From Pseudovibrio sp000156235 (lineage in GTDB: Bacteria > Pseudomonadota > Alphaproteobacteria > Rhizobiales > Stappiaceae), in the NCBI RefSeq assembly GCF_000156235.1, contig NZ_DS996811.1, positions 124,001-188,000 on the forward strand: 64,000 bases of DNA, in the 5' to 3' direction. The translations under genes were made by a program, and so were the position numbers. This document shows positions 41,732 through 50,548 of the stretch, in pieces. The notes below the pieces were generated by a model, which was given only the letters and a program-made list of their open reading frames with translations, was not told where the DNA came from and did not search any database. Within the stretch, counting starts at the first letter, position 1. Each line of letters begins with the position of its first letter.

Positions 41732-42885
41732 CGCTTGCTCCTCCGCTCGTCTGCCCCACGTGCGGTTTTGAACGTGACGACAGGTGTCATCACCCCCACA
41801 CACGTGGCCAGCTCTGCCTCAACCAGCTGCGCAAGAACATCCTCAGAGTTCTTGTAGGCTTGTGGAGCTTCTTCTACGAGAAGCTGTCTGTCCTCACAGA
41901 CCACGCGGCCTCCATAAGAGGTGCGTGACAAGGCATTGCGAACGGATTTCTGCTTGGCAATCCGGCCATGCATGGAGGCACGGTCGTACTTGCGCCCCGC
42001 TCCATGAGCCAGAGATGCCAATGCCTCCGGTTTGTTGCCGGTTGATTTCAGCAGAAAGCTCTTTGCATCGCGAGAACCAGCCAGCGGAACAAGGTCAACA
42101 TCCGCTTTTGCAGCTCCTTTGCGGTGCAGGAAGCCATCGCCATACCGCTCAATGAGGTTATGGCTGCTGTCGACCACCAGCTCCACATCACAGCGCAGAG
42201 CAGCGGCTGCCCGTTGTGCAATGATCTGCCGGTTCAGGCTTGCCCATCGCACGGCCAGATCATGCATTTTGAGGTAAGCCGCAGTGCGCTCATCCTCTGC
42301 TGCCAGCCCTTCCGGGCCAACCTCCGCATAGTTCGCAAAGATGCTGGCCCCGAAGGAGCGGGAGCCGGAGTGGACGAAGAGCAGCACATCACCTTTGGCA
42401 ACACCAGCTTTGGCAGCAAGCTCTACATCCGGCGTTTCCGCCAGAACCTGCACTTCACAGAAGTGGTTGCCACCACCGATGGTGCCAATGGCTGTGACTG
42501 CCAGATCATCCGGCAAACCGGCACTGCGCAAATGCGCCTGACCCTCAGCCGGATCCGTGTAGTCCTGCAACACGCGCAAACGGTCAGCCAGCTTTTGCGG
42601 CTTCAGCTTATGAGCGCTTAAGGAGGTGCGGAACACAGTCATGCCGCAGCCGATGTCATTGCCGATCATGTGCGGGTGCACCCTGTCAGACAGGATGGCA
42701 ACACCCACCGGACCGGGATGAAGATCAGGAAACGCCGCGATCTGACGGACCGCCTCTAGCTGCGCAAGTTTGTTGAGTTGGACTTCTGCATCCCCAAGGA
42801 TCCAGGCAGAAGTCCCGTAAAATCGATGGATTGGCGCAGGCGCAACTGTAGCGCTGCTCGCACAATCCAAGCGTAAATTGCCCAT
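41728..42885 (-). CDS. rtcB: RNA ligase RtcB (RtcB2-type, paired with prfH)
   Basis: This 385-residue protein has the RtcB hallmarks: 'MIGNDIGCGMTVFR' (Asp and Cys metal ligands, about 74-87), GTIGGGNHFCEVQ (the HFxE block), LLFVHSGSRSFG, 'ELVVDSSHNLIER' and, at the C-terminus, AHGAGRKYDRASM with the candidate guanylylated His. It joins RNA 2',3'-cyclic phosphate or 3'-phosphate ends to 5'-OH with GTP. It is slightly shorter than E. coli RtcB (408), as expected for the paralogue linked to prfH, whose gene overlaps it. No rtcA or rtcR is present, so regulation differs from that system. Confidence 0.92.
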   Translation of the reverse strand: MGNLRLDCASSATVAPAPIHRFYGTSAWILGDAEVQLNKLAQLEAVRQIAAFPDLHPGPVGVAILSDRVHPHMIGNDIGCGMTVFRTSLSAHKLKPQKLADRLRVLQDYTDPAEGQAHLRSAGLPDDLAVTAIGTIGGGNHFCEVQVLAETPDVELAAKAGVAKGDVLLFVHSGSRSFGASIFANYAEVGPEGLAAEDERTAAYLKMHDLAVRWASLNRQIIAQRAAAALRCDVELVVDSSHNLIERYGDGFLHRKGAAKADVDLVPLAGSRDAKSFLLKSTGNKPEALASLAHGAGRKYDRASMHGRIAKQKSVRNALSRTSYGGRVVCEDRQLLVEEAPQAYKNSEDVLAQLVEAELATCVGVMTPVVTFKTARGADERRSKR

Positions 42886-42977
42886 GAAAATGGCCTATAG
42901 TTCTTGAGAGTGTTTCCGAGCATTGGCTCGAAAGAAGATCCTACAGGCCGCTAGCGCTGGCTCTGAGAAGGATCAGT

Positions 42978-42991
42978 GCCCTTTAAAGGGC
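42978..42991. promoter_or_regulatory. 14-base perfect palindrome upstream of rtcB
   Basis: GCCCTTTAAAGGGC reads the same on both strands. It lies 93 bases before the rtcB start and about 180 bases before the divergent epimerase gene, so it could be an operator for either. No binding protein can be named. Confidence 0.4.
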
Positions 42992-43167
42992 GAAACACGG
43001 AAAGACATGGTTCGCTCCATACTGTGCTGCGCACCAATTGCTGCAGCTGAGGGCTAATATCAGAGCCTCCTCAGTCGGTCAACATCGCTCTGGTTGTGAA
43101 ACCTGAAGGTGTGGCTGGACAAACACATACAGCCCGCTAGGTTGGGTGTACGAATGGGGAGAACATC

Positions 43168-44208
43168 ATGCGGGTTTTGGTTGTCGGTGGAACTGGGTTT
43201 TTGGGCGGTGCGATAACAGAGACACTTACCAGCGCAGGACATGAAGTATCGGTGCTGGTGCGCGGCAACACCAACCGCTCCCTGCCAACTGCCGTGAAGG
43301 CCATCACAGCGGACCGGCATGGTGACCTGAGCATCTTGCAGGAGCAACAGTTCGACTGGGCTTACGACACCTGCGCCTTTGAGCCGGATACCGTACGCCA
43401 TCTGCTTGAAGCGCTGGGAGATACCCTACAGCGCTATGTGTTCATCTCCTCCATCTCCGCCTATGGAACCTTCACCAAGCCTCTGCTGAATGAACAGGAT
43501 GCGGTGCCCCTTCCAACCGAGGAAGATCTGGCACTGGCCCGCAATCTGGAACCGAAGGATCGCAGCTCAGCAAACTCCTACGGCGCCTCTTATGGACGCC
43601 TCAAGTGCGCTTGCGAGCTTGCAGCAACGGACATGCTTGGAGATCGGGTGACGTCTCTGCGTGTAGGTCTGCTGGTCGGGGCAGGAGATTATTCGGATCG
43701 ATTGACCTGGTGGGTCCGCCGGTTAGATCAGGCCACAGCTGACAAGCCAGAGGTGCCAGCCCCTGCTCCAGCCTCTCGAAATGTGCAGATGATTGATGTG
43801 CGGGATGTGGCGGAGTTTGCTCTGGCCTGCGCAGAGGAAAAGCGCGGTGGGATCTGGAATGTGACCAGCACCCCGATGCAACTGAGCGATATGCTTCAGC
43901 AGATCATTGCTGTCTCCGGCTCCCCTGCCCGTCTGAAGTGGGTGGACGAGGAACACATTCTGGAAGCTGGCATTCAGCCTTGGACGGACCTTCCCGTCAT
44001 GATCCCTTCCGCCTCCGACTACACACACTTCATGAATGTGGACACCGCCCGCGCAGAGGCCGCAGGTTTGACCTGTCGGCCACTTTTCGAAACGCTTAAG
44101 CCGTTGCTTGCGTGGGATCGGACACGGCGGGATGTTCCGCTGAAGTGTGGCCTGTCAGCTGAGCAGGAAGCAGCGCTGTTGGAAGAGCACTCTCAGGCAA
44201 AGGTTTGA
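43168..44208 (+). CDS. NAD-dependent epimerase/dehydratase family protein
   Basis: This 346-residue protein belongs to the extended SDR group: the N-terminal 'MRVLVVGGTGFLGGAI' nucleotide-binding loop (GGTGFLG, 7-13), 'YVFISSISAYG' with the catalytic Ser, and a Y-x3-K-type site in SYGASYGRLKCACEL (about 137-151). 'SRNVQMIDVRDVAEFAL' and 'GIWNVTSTPMQLSDMLQQI' resemble atypical family members such as plant chloroplast RNA-binding-like SDRs. The substrate is unknown. The GAACATC at 43161 is a weak ribosome site. It lies divergent from rtcB. Confidence 0.8.
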   Translation: MRVLVVGGTGFLGGAITETLTSAGHEVSVLVRGNTNRSLPTAVKAITADRHGDLSILQEQQFDWAYDTCAFEPDTVRHLLEALGDTLQRYVFISSISAYGTFTKPLLNEQDAVPLPTEEDLALARNLEPKDRSSANSYGASYGRLKCACELAATDMLGDRVTSLRVGLLVGAGDYSDRLTWWVRRLDQATADKPEVPAPAPASRNVQMIDVRDVAEFALACAEEKRGGIWNVTSTPMQLSDMLQQIIAVSGSPARLKWVDEEHILEAGIQPWTDLPVMIPSASDYTHFMNVDTARAEAAGLTCRPLFETLKPLLAWDRTRRDVPLKCGLSAEQEAALLEEHSQAKV

Positions 44209-44220
44209 TGGACGAGTCGA

Positions 44221-44859
44221 CTACCGCGTCCCCACAAACGGCGCAGTTTTGAACCAGCGCTCATCCAGAACCACCCGCAGCATGAAGGCGCTCAGCTGAC
44301 TGACATCCACACGGAAACCTTGCGTCTCCGTCTCACTGGTTTGCAGCTGGCCTTTAACATTGGTGGCGATCAACGGTGGGCGAATGGAGGTCCAGTTGAT
44401 GCCGGACTCTGCCAGCACGCGCAGTTCTGCCTCTTTGGCGGGGATCACCACCGGCACGATCACACTGAGAATGGACCGCATCAGTTTGCGGCTGAGAGTG
44501 AGTGGTTCCTCTCCGTATCGCGTGCCTGCACTTGCCAGATGGATCACGCGGGTTACGCCAGCCTCTTGCATCGCTGCCAAAAGCTGCAGCATGGCTTTTT
44601 CAAAGTCTGCAGGTTTCAGCGGTGAACGCCGTGTTTCCGGTGGGCCGATGGTGGTGAGCACTGCATCGACGCCATCCACCAGTTCCCGCAGACTTGCAGC
44701 ACTGAAGTAATCACCAAAGATCAGCTCAACACCTTCCGGCACCTGCTCGGCAGAGCGCGCACTGCGGACGAGGGCGCGCACGTCATGGCCCTGCGCCAGC
44801 GCGGCTTTGCACAGCTCCCGGCCCACAAAGCCGGAAGCGCCCAGTATTCCCAATTTCAT
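44221..44859 (-). CDS. NAD(P)-binding atypical SDR (NmrA/YwnB-like)
   Basis: This 212-residue protein starts MKLGILGASGFVGREL with the GASGFVG loop of NAD(P)-binding atypical SDRs. Further signs are 'GHDVRALVRS', 'VDAVLTTIGPPETRRS' and VIHLASAGTRYG. It lacks the classical Y-x3-K site, so it may be a redox-sensing or quinone-reducing protein rather than a typical dehydrogenase. I chose ATG 44859 with AGGGGCAGC upstream. It follows the FAD-dependent oxidoreductase gene by ten bases on the same strand and both face the MarR regulator, so the pair may be a stress-induced redox operon. Confidence 0.8.
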   Translation of the reverse strand: MKLGILGASGFVGRELCKAALAQGHDVRALVRSARSAEQVPEGVELIFGDYFSAASLRELVDGVDAVLTTIGPPETRRSPLKPADFEKAMLQLLAAMQEAGVTRVIHLASAGTRYGEEPLTLSRKLMRSILSVIVPVVIPAKEAELRVLAESGINWTSIRPPLIATNVKGQLQTSETETQGFRVDVSQLSAFMLRVVLDERWFKTAPFVGTR

Positions 44860-44869
44860 GAAGCTGCCC

Positions 44870-45985
44870 CTAAGCCTTCGCGGAGGCGCCAAGCGCTTTA
44901 CGGTACATGGGGACCAACATGGTCTTCGCTTTAGCCATGCGGGCAAACCAGTTTGCCTTTACAGTGCCAACCGGCGGAATATCCGCAACACCGCCCTCAC
45001 TACCAAGAGTGACCAGCATCATGGTGTCGTTGGTTTTCGGCTTATAGCTCTTCAGCTTCGCCTGCGGGTTCTTGAGCAATTGCTGCACGTTGTGAGCCAC
45101 AGTCTTCACATGTCCGCGCACATAAAGCGCCTTCTTCACCTCATCGATCCCGGCGACATCACCAAGAGCGAACACGTTGTTCTTGCCCTTCATCTGGAAC
45201 GTCTCTTCAACGGCGATGTAACCACGAGCGTCCAACAGATGAGCCAGATCCTGCTGCATGTAGTCCGTGTTGGGTTTGCCACCGATACACCAGATGATCA
45301 GATCATACTCCACCACAGCCCCACTGGAGAGCTTGGCCTGCCCGACCTCTGCTTTCTGAGAGGAGGATGGCTCCGGCGAAAGCACCCGCTCACCGAGCAT
45401 GAACTTGACGCCCCGCTGTTGCAGCACCTTCACCGCATGATTGGCTGTTTTGCGCGAGGTTCCCTTCAGCACCTCACTGCTGGATTCCACCAGAGTGACG
45501 GATTTGCCCGGAAAGCTCTCACTGATTTCACCGGCCAGCTCAATCCCAACCGGACCACCACCAACCAGCAGGATCTTCTGTGCTGCCTCAATGGCACCAT
45601 GGGTTGATTTGAACGCCGCATGCCGATCTTTCGTGGAGCCCTCAATCGGACGGATCAGGTCAGAGGGATAACGACTGCCAGTGGCAAGAATGGAGATATC
45701 CGCCTCAATGACGCGTTCAGACCCATCTGCTGCCACCACATGCCCGGTCTCTCCGGTGAAGTGCTCGAGCTTGCCGTGAATGAAATCCACGCCCGTCAGA
45801 AAGGAGTGAAACGGGATGACTGCCTGATGGGCATAGTCTGACTGCACGGCCACCCGCGGCATCGCCATGGGCACCTCAAAATAATCAAGCGGGCTCACAA
45901 GCTGCACTTTTGCGTGCTTTGCAAGCTGCGTGGCAAGGACCGCACCGGCAACACCACCACCATAAATCACAACTGACTTGGACAT
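44870..45985 (-). CDS. FAD-dependent NAD(P)H oxidoreductase (AIF/FSP1/NDH-2-like)
   Basis: This 371-residue flavoprotein has the N-terminal FAD-binding 'VVIYGGGVAGAVLATQLAK' loop (GGGVAG, 9-14), ATGSRYP, a second dinucleotide fold 'KILLVGGGPVGIELAGEI' (about 138-155) and 'NNVFALGDVAGIDEVKKA' (FAD-binding GD motif, about 274-291). No redox CxxC is present in the first domain, so it is not a disulfide reductase. It resembles AIFM2/FSP1-type quinone reductases or short NDH-2. It precedes the NmrA-like gene and is divergent from a marR gene 123 bases away, its likely regulator. Confidence 0.83.
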   Translation of the reverse strand: MSKSVVIYGGGVAGAVLATQLAKHAKVQLVSPLDYFEVPMAMPRVAVQSDYAHQAVIPFHSFLTGVDFIHGKLEHFTGETGHVVAADGSERVIEADISILATGSRYPSDLIRPIEGSTKDRHAAFKSTHGAIEAAQKILLVGGGPVGIELAGEISESFPGKSVTLVESSSEVLKGTSRKTANHAVKVLQQRGVKFMLGERVLSPEPSSSQKAEVGQAKLSSGAVVEYDLIIWCIGGKPNTDYMQQDLAHLLDARGYIAVEETFQMKGKNNVFALGDVAGIDEVKKALYVRGHVKTVAHNVQQLLKNPQAKLKSYKPKTNDTMMLVTLGSEGGVADIPPVGTVKANWFARMAKAKTMLVPMYRKALGASAKA

Positions 45986-46036
45986 ATCTTCACTCCGTTC
46001 TGTTGCGCTTTATATACTCCAATCATTTAATAGTTC

Positions 46037-46051
46037 AATATTATAAATATT
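46037..46051. promoter_or_regulatory. candidate MarR operator
   Basis: AATATT-ATA-AATATT (46037-46051) is an AT-rich inverted repeat between the divergent oxidoreductase and marR genes. MarR-family proteins bind such dyads and usually control both directions. The AT-rich context makes chance repeats likely. Confidence 0.35.
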
Positions 46052-46108
46052 ACTTTTTTAAAGCAAACCTGCTAAAACGCCACCTGCAGACGTGAGGAAG
46101 CGAGCAAA

Positions 46109-46552
46109 ATGAACGACTTACCAGCCAGCATGCTTGTGCTTTTCCAGTTTCAGGAAATTCTGGGCCGCATTCATAAATCCTACTCCGAGTATGCTGATAA
46201 GCTCACCCCCACAGAAACCAATATGCTGCTGCACTTGGGCACGCCTGTGCGCATGGGAAAGCTGGCAGATCTGCTGTTCTGCCTGCCCTCCAACGTGACT
46301 GTACTGGTCGATAAGTTCGAGAAACTCGGGCTTTTGCAGCGCCAACGCTCAGAAGAAGACCGCCGCGCCATTGAGGTCGCGCTGACGGACAAAGGTCAGG
46401 AATTGCGCACCCAAACAATCGCGCACATCTCAAAAGTCATCGAAGAGCAATCCGGCCTTGATCAGGGAGACTTCGAGAAGATTCTGGAGGTGCTGAAGCA
46501 AAAGTCGATTATTGCCGGGTCCTGCGGGGCATGCCCATCTGCTGAGGGTTAA
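46109..46552 (+). CDS. MarR-family transcriptional regulator
   Basis: This 147-residue protein has the winged-helix MarR layout: 'SEYADKLTPTETNMLLHLG' then 'MGKLADLLFCLPSNVTVLVD' (recognition helix), KFEKLGLLQRQRSEEDRRA (wing with the conserved DRRA) and a C-terminal dimer helix. A Cys in the recognition-helix region (LLFCLPS) and CGAC near the C-terminus (about 139-142) could sense oxidants; that is inference. It is divergent from the flavin oxidoreductase/NmrA-like pair and probably represses it. Confidence 0.85.
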   Translation: MNDLPASMLVLFQFQEILGRIHKSYSEYADKLTPTETNMLLHLGTPVRMGKLADLLFCLPSNVTVLVDKFEKLGLLQRQRSEEDRRAIEVALTDKGQELRTQTIAHISKVIEEQSGLDQGDFEKILEVLKQKSIIAGSCGACPSAEG

Positions 46553-46597
46553 GAGTTACCCTGCCGTCTTGGCAACAAACACTTTTCAACTTAACCT

Positions 46598-47074
46598 ATG
46601 CATATGACTGAGTATTTTGAACTTCTTGCCGAAGGCCACCGTGATACGATTTTGCTGACAGCCGCCGGATACTTCGCACTGATGGGTGTGTACTCGTTGA
46701 TATACATGTACCGGATAAGCAAATGGCCAAGTGTCATCGGTAAGTTGCATGAAGAATCGGTCCATGGCTGGGGTGGTGGCTCACATGATGGAACCAATTA
46801 CAGAGCGAAGGTACTTTACAGCTACTCTGTTGATGGTGTGCCCTATGAAAACAATAGGATTAACGTCTGGCACGTCCAGGTATCCTACAATCTGCGCGCA
46901 CTGTTGAAATGGCAGTTCCGCTACATAGATCACCACGACAACTCAGGGGTAACAGTATTCTACCATCCCCGTAAGCCGCAAAAGGCCTACCTGGTTGTTC
47001 CCGGATGGAAGCAAATGGCCTTGGTTTTCATGATGAGTTTTGGCCCTGTAGCGCTTAACCTCTCAGCATTGTAG
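46598..47074 (+). CDS. DUF3592 membrane protein
   Basis: This 158-residue protein has an N-terminal membrane helix (about 19-37), a soluble beta-rich part with 'KVLYSYSVDGVPYENNRINV' and 'GVTVFYHPRKPQKAYLV', and a C-terminal helix (MALVFMMSFGPVALNL). The pattern 'Y.Y.V.G..Y....I' followed by 'V.Y.P..P..A.L' is typical of DUF3592. Function is unknown. Start may be the first or the third codon (ATG 46598 or 46604). Confidence 0.7.
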   Translation: MHMTEYFELLAEGHRDTILLTAAGYFALMGVYSLIYMYRISKWPSVIGKLHEESVHGWGGGSHDGTNYRAKVLYSYSVDGVPYENNRINVWHVQVSYNLRALLKWQFRYIDHHDNSGVTVFYHPRKPQKAYLVVPGWKQMALVFMMSFGPVALNLSAL

Positions 47075-47295
47075 ATCATCTGCCAGTTTGTCTCTTTTCC
47101 AGCTTAGGCCTCTCGAGTCCAACAGCGTCAAAACCTCTAAACATATGCATCTGCCGCGAGCACTGGACACCTCCGCCAAGGTGTTCCAAACTGTTAGGCA
47201 TTTCTAAGCCACACATCCCCCGTGGCGATTGCACCCTGTTCTTGGAGTGCACCGATAATCCTCAGTCCTACCGTAACTTTTCAGAGCCTCACAGC

Positions 47296-47934
47296 ATGTT
47301 AAAATTTGACCATATCACGGTGATTGCGCCGACCTTAAGGGATGGCGTCAAGCACGTTGAAGACTGCCTTGGTCTTCAGGTTCCTTTTGGTGTTTGTCAT
47401 GATTACATGGGAACACACAATCATCGCCTCCAGCTCGGTGGAACGCTCTATCTTGAAGTTGTTGCACTTGATCCAATCGGCCCCGCTCCCAACCGAGCAC
47501 GATGGTTTGGTCTGGATGATCAGAAGACGATCAAAGCCGAGTGGGATGCTGGACGCCGTTTAAGAGGCTGGGTTGCTGGCGTGGAATCCATCGATCCAGT
47601 CCTCACCAAACACCCTAACATTTTTGGAGAGCAAGTTCCTCTGCCTCAGGGCGATCCTGAGTTTGCCTTTTCAATTGCCAAGGATGGAAGCCTGCCGCTG
47701 GAGGGCGCTGCACCTTCACTGATTGACCGTTATGGCGTGCCTGAAGACCCTTCAGACATTCCGGATCTGGGCGCACGGCTTGAGACGTTTACTTTGGAGC
47801 ACCCTGAACCTGAAACCATAAAGGCGCTCTATGGCGACCTCGCGATTAACTTTCCAATCGAAGTTATTTATGGCCCGACAATCAGATACGCAGCCAAGAT
47901 CCGCACACCTAAAGGGTTGAGGGAGTTAACGTGA
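47296..47934 (+). CDS. VOC/glyoxalase-like domain protein
   Basis: This 212-residue protein begins MLKFDHITVIAPTLRDGVKH with the His that usually binds the metal in vicinal-oxygen-chelate proteins (FDHITV). It has 'HNHRLQLGGTLYLEVVALD' with a Glu ligand (EVVALDP) and a second half of similar layout. This is the 'glyoxalase-like domain' (Glyoxalase_3) type, whose reactions are mostly unknown. The start ATG 47296 is preferred because the longer frame from 47242 adds 18 residues with no match. It is monocistronic. Confidence 0.78.
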   Translation: MLKFDHITVIAPTLRDGVKHVEDCLGLQVPFGVCHDYMGTHNHRLQLGGTLYLEVVALDPIGPAPNRARWFGLDDQKTIKAEWDAGRRLRGWVAGVESIDPVLTKHPNIFGEQVPLPQGDPEFAFSIAKDGSLPLEGAAPSLIDRYGVPEDPSDIPDLGARLETFTLEHPEPETIKALYGDLAINFPIEVIYGPTIRYAAKIRTPKGLRELT

Positions 47935-48297
47935 GCAGAACTCCCTCTGCTACCTTCAAGAATTACCACAGAAAATACTTTTACCAACTGATCAAAAAAC
48001 TTAGTTTTGAAGTTTTCTTCGCCCTTGATAAATATTTTCACTCTAATACTTTTGCGAAAATCTAGTAAAATTTGCTCTGACCTACTTGCGCAATACATAT
48101 TTTCAGGTTAGTTAGCCGACTTTAGCAGAACAATCTCATCAGGCTGTATTCAGCCTCACAGTGCATGTAGTGCAACTACCGGCAAACGGTAATGTCATCA
48201 CTACTTCTTGCTGTGGGCGCTGTTTTTGCACGCGCATACTTGCGCCCTGCTAAGATTTACTGTCTCAGAAAATTAGATATACATCAGGATCTAGAAC
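47935..48297. other. intergenic region and leader of the NCS1 permease gene
   Basis: These 363 bases contain no coding frame I can support. The first half is AT-rich and may hold a promoter. The second half, 48141-48247, contains several inverted repeats listed separately. Confidence 0.4.
48141..48247 (+). promoter_or_regulatory. hairpin-rich leader before the NCS1 permease gene
   Basis: AGGCTG-TATT-CAGCCT (48141-48156) and GTAGT-GCA-ACTAC (48167-48179) are perfect inverted repeats, and GGGCGC (48215-48220) can pair with GCGCCC (48242-48247). Together they could form a structured 5' leader or several protein-binding dyads. I cannot match them to a known riboswitch class. Confidence 0.45.
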
Positions 48298-49800
48298 ATG
48301 GCGCAAACCCAAGTTATGGATGAGACTTCGCGCGGCCAATCCCGCCTCATGGAGCCAGCCATCCTTCCCGTCTGGCTTAATCAACGTGCCATTTCCAATC
48401 GCGGATATATTGGACTTTGGATCTCGATGGCGGTGATCATCGCAACCTTCCAGCTGGGTGCTGGCGGTGTGGCGGGTCTCCCTCTCCCAATCGTTATTGC
48501 AACAATCTTTTTCGCCAACCTGCTGCTTGGCATCGTCATGGCAATGACAGCAGACATCGGCACCGAGCACGGCATTTCCTTCGCTGTTTACCTGCGCGCG
48601 CCGTTTGGCACCGTGGGCACACACATTCCCTCCATCACCCGCGGCATCGTGGCGGCCATCTGGTTCGGCATTCAGACCTACCTTGGCGCGCTGGCGCTGA
48701 ACGGCATCTTCTCCTATCTCACCGGTTTTGATAACTGGGTGGTCTGGTACATCGGCTTTGCTGTGCTGCAGGTGATCAACACCGCCATGGGCATCCGCGC
48801 CGTTGAGCGTCTTGCGAAAATCGCAGCTCCAGCAATCATGGCGATCTCCGTCTGGATGTACTTCACCCTTGATGGTCTGGCCACAGCAAGCGGCAAAGAC
48901 ATCTGGTCCTTTGCAGGTGATGCAGAAATCTCCATCGTGGCTTTGTTTGTTGCCAACATGGCCTTCTGGTCTTCTCTGGCAGTCGACATTCCAAACATCA
49001 CCCGCTTCCTGAAAGTTGAAGCTGGCACCAAGAGCTTCTTCAAGCGCAACAAGAACGTGTTTCTGGCGCAGTTCATCGCCCTGCCAGTGGTGCAGAGCTG
49101 GATCGCGCTGATTGGTGCTGTCTCCTTCATCGCAGCAGGTGACTGGAACCCGATCACAGTTATTCAGGGTCAGGGCACCGGCATCACTCTGGTGGTTCTG
49201 CTGGTCATGGTCGTGCTGGCACAGTGGTCCACCAACACCAGTGCAAACCTGATCCCGGCCGCGCTGACCTTCGTGAATGCAGGCGCTCCATGGATCACCT
49301 ACGCTATGGGGCTGGTTCTGGCAGCGATTGTCGGTACGCTGGCAATGCCTTGGCTGATCCTTGATCACCTCTTCACATATCTGGGCCTTTACGGCGCCAT
49401 GCTCGCCTCACTGGGTGGCATCATGATCTGCGATTACTTCGTAATCCGCAAACGCCGCCTGAACGTGCCAGAGCTTTATGAGGAAGAAGGTCAGTTCAAG
49501 TACATCGCTGGCTGCAACCCGGCTGGCCTGATTGCCTGGGCCGTAGGTGGTGCGCTGGCGATCTACGCCATTGACCTTTCCTACTTCGTTGGCTTCTTCA
49601 CGGCTTTCGCGCTCTACTGGGTGCTGATGAAGGCCTGGATCCTGCCGAAGTTCAAACAGGATGAGCTGGTGCACACAGATGATGAGAAGTATCTGGCAAC
49701 CAGCATCAACCGCAACTGGGTATATCTGGACGGTCAGGGCATGGTGAAAATGGATTGCTCCAGCATTCCGGCCCACGCTCTTTCCCGCGAAGACCTCTAG
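48298..49800 (+). CDS. NCS1-family cytosine/purine/allantoin/thiamine-type permease
   Basis: This 500-residue protein has about twelve membrane helices and NCS1 features: 'GYIGLWISMAVIIATFQLGA' (helix 1), 'GIVAAIWFGIQTYLGALALN' (helix 3, with the W and Q that stack on the base ring), 'FWSSLAVDIPNITRFLK' (helix 6) and 'AQWSTNTSANLIPAALTF' (helix 8, with the N-T-N ion/substrate site). It imports a nucleobase, hydantoin, allantoin or similar N-heterocycle with Na+ or H+. No catabolic gene for such compounds adjoins it. A leader with several hairpins precedes it and a strong terminator follows. Confidence 0.87.
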   Translation: MAQTQVMDETSRGQSRLMEPAILPVWLNQRAISNRGYIGLWISMAVIIATFQLGAGGVAGLPLPIVIATIFFANLLLGIVMAMTADIGTEHGISFAVYLRAPFGTVGTHIPSITRGIVAAIWFGIQTYLGALALNGIFSYLTGFDNWVVWYIGFAVLQVINTAMGIRAVERLAKIAAPAIMAISVWMYFTLDGLATASGKDIWSFAGDAEISIVALFVANMAFWSSLAVDIPNITRFLKVEAGTKSFFKRNKNVFLAQFIALPVVQSWIALIGAVSFIAAGDWNPITVIQGQGTGITLVVLLVMVVLAQWSTNTSANLIPAALTFVNAGAPWITYAMGLVLAAIVGTLAMPWLILDHLFTYLGLYGAMLASLGGIMICDYFVIRKRRLNVPELYEEEGQFKYIAGCNPAGLIAWAVGGALAIYAIDLSYFVGFFTAFALYWVLMKAWILPKFKQDELVHTDDEKYLATSINRNWVYLDGQGMVKMDCSSIPAHALSREDL

Positions 49801-49823
49801 GCTTTTTCTGAGACTGATACCGA

Positions 49824-49857
49824 AAGCCCCTTGCGCCTGCCGGCGTGAGGGGTTTTC
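49824..49857 (+). terminator. rho-independent terminator
   Basis: CCCCTTGCGCC (49827-49837) pairs with GGCGTGAGGGG (49842-49852), with an internal mismatch, around a four-base loop, and is followed by TTTTCTC. It lies about 26 bases after the permease stop. Confidence 0.75.
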
Positions 49858-49913
49858 TCTTTGCAAGGATATGCTGTAGGGTGCACCTGTCTTTTTTAAT
49901 CAGTGCCCGTTTT

Positions 49914-50444
49914 ATGAATACACCCAGCGACCTTGCCCTGCCGCCCCTCACTCTTCACGAAATCTGCGAAGAGGATGCTCTTGATGTTCTGGAGTTTGAG
50001 AGCAGCAACAGCACCTTCTTTGAAAAATGGGTGCCAGCGCGCGGGCCAGAGCATTTTGAGGAAGAGTCTCTGAAGCAGGTCATTCGTGATCTGATGGCTG
50101 ATCCAGATCGGTTTTATCTGATGCGCTCTGAGGCTGGTGAACTGGTGGGTCGCATCAACCTGCGCAAGCTGGGTGCGGAGCCTTTGCACACAGCAGAACT
50201 GGGCTACCGCGTGGGTGAAAAACACCTCAGCAAAGGCTACGCCAAAGCCGCCGTTGTTGCCGTTGCGGATCTGGTGCGGGCGCAAGGGGATCTGACGGAG
50301 CTGGAAGCCTTTGCAGCGGACAACAATCCGGCCTCTTCCAACGTGCTGCGCGCCTGTGGTTTCCGTTGGGATAAAAACGGCACCAAGACCGTACACCTGA
50401 ACGGCAACCCGTTGACATTGCACCGCTTTACTCTGACGCTTTGA
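49914..50444 (+). CDS. GNAT-family N-acetyltransferase
   Basis: This 176-residue protein has the GNAT core: 'LHEICEEDALDVLEFESSN' at the start, 'LVGRINLRKLGAEPLHTAEL' then GYRVGEKHLSKGYAKAA (acetyl-CoA loop with the basic 'KGYAK' variant of Q/RxxGxG/A), and 'NNPASSNVLRACGF'. I use ATG 49914, which precedes the conserved part; the frame runs to 49845 without a better start. The substrate is unknown. Confidence 0.78.
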   Translation: MNTPSDLALPPLTLHEICEEDALDVLEFESSNSTFFEKWVPARGPEHFEEESLKQVIRDLMADPDRFYLMRSEAGELVGRINLRKLGAEPLHTAELGYRVGEKHLSKGYAKAAVVAVADLVRAQGDLTELEAFAADNNPASSNVLRACGFRWDKNGTKTVHLNGNPLTLHRFTLTL

Positions 50445-50548
50445 GCCACGACTTATCCAGCGCGTAGTATCTCTGACCCGCGCTATTACAGACGATCTGC
50501 CGGTCTTTCACGCCTACACTCCTCTTCCAATAAGAAAGAAAATGGAAG

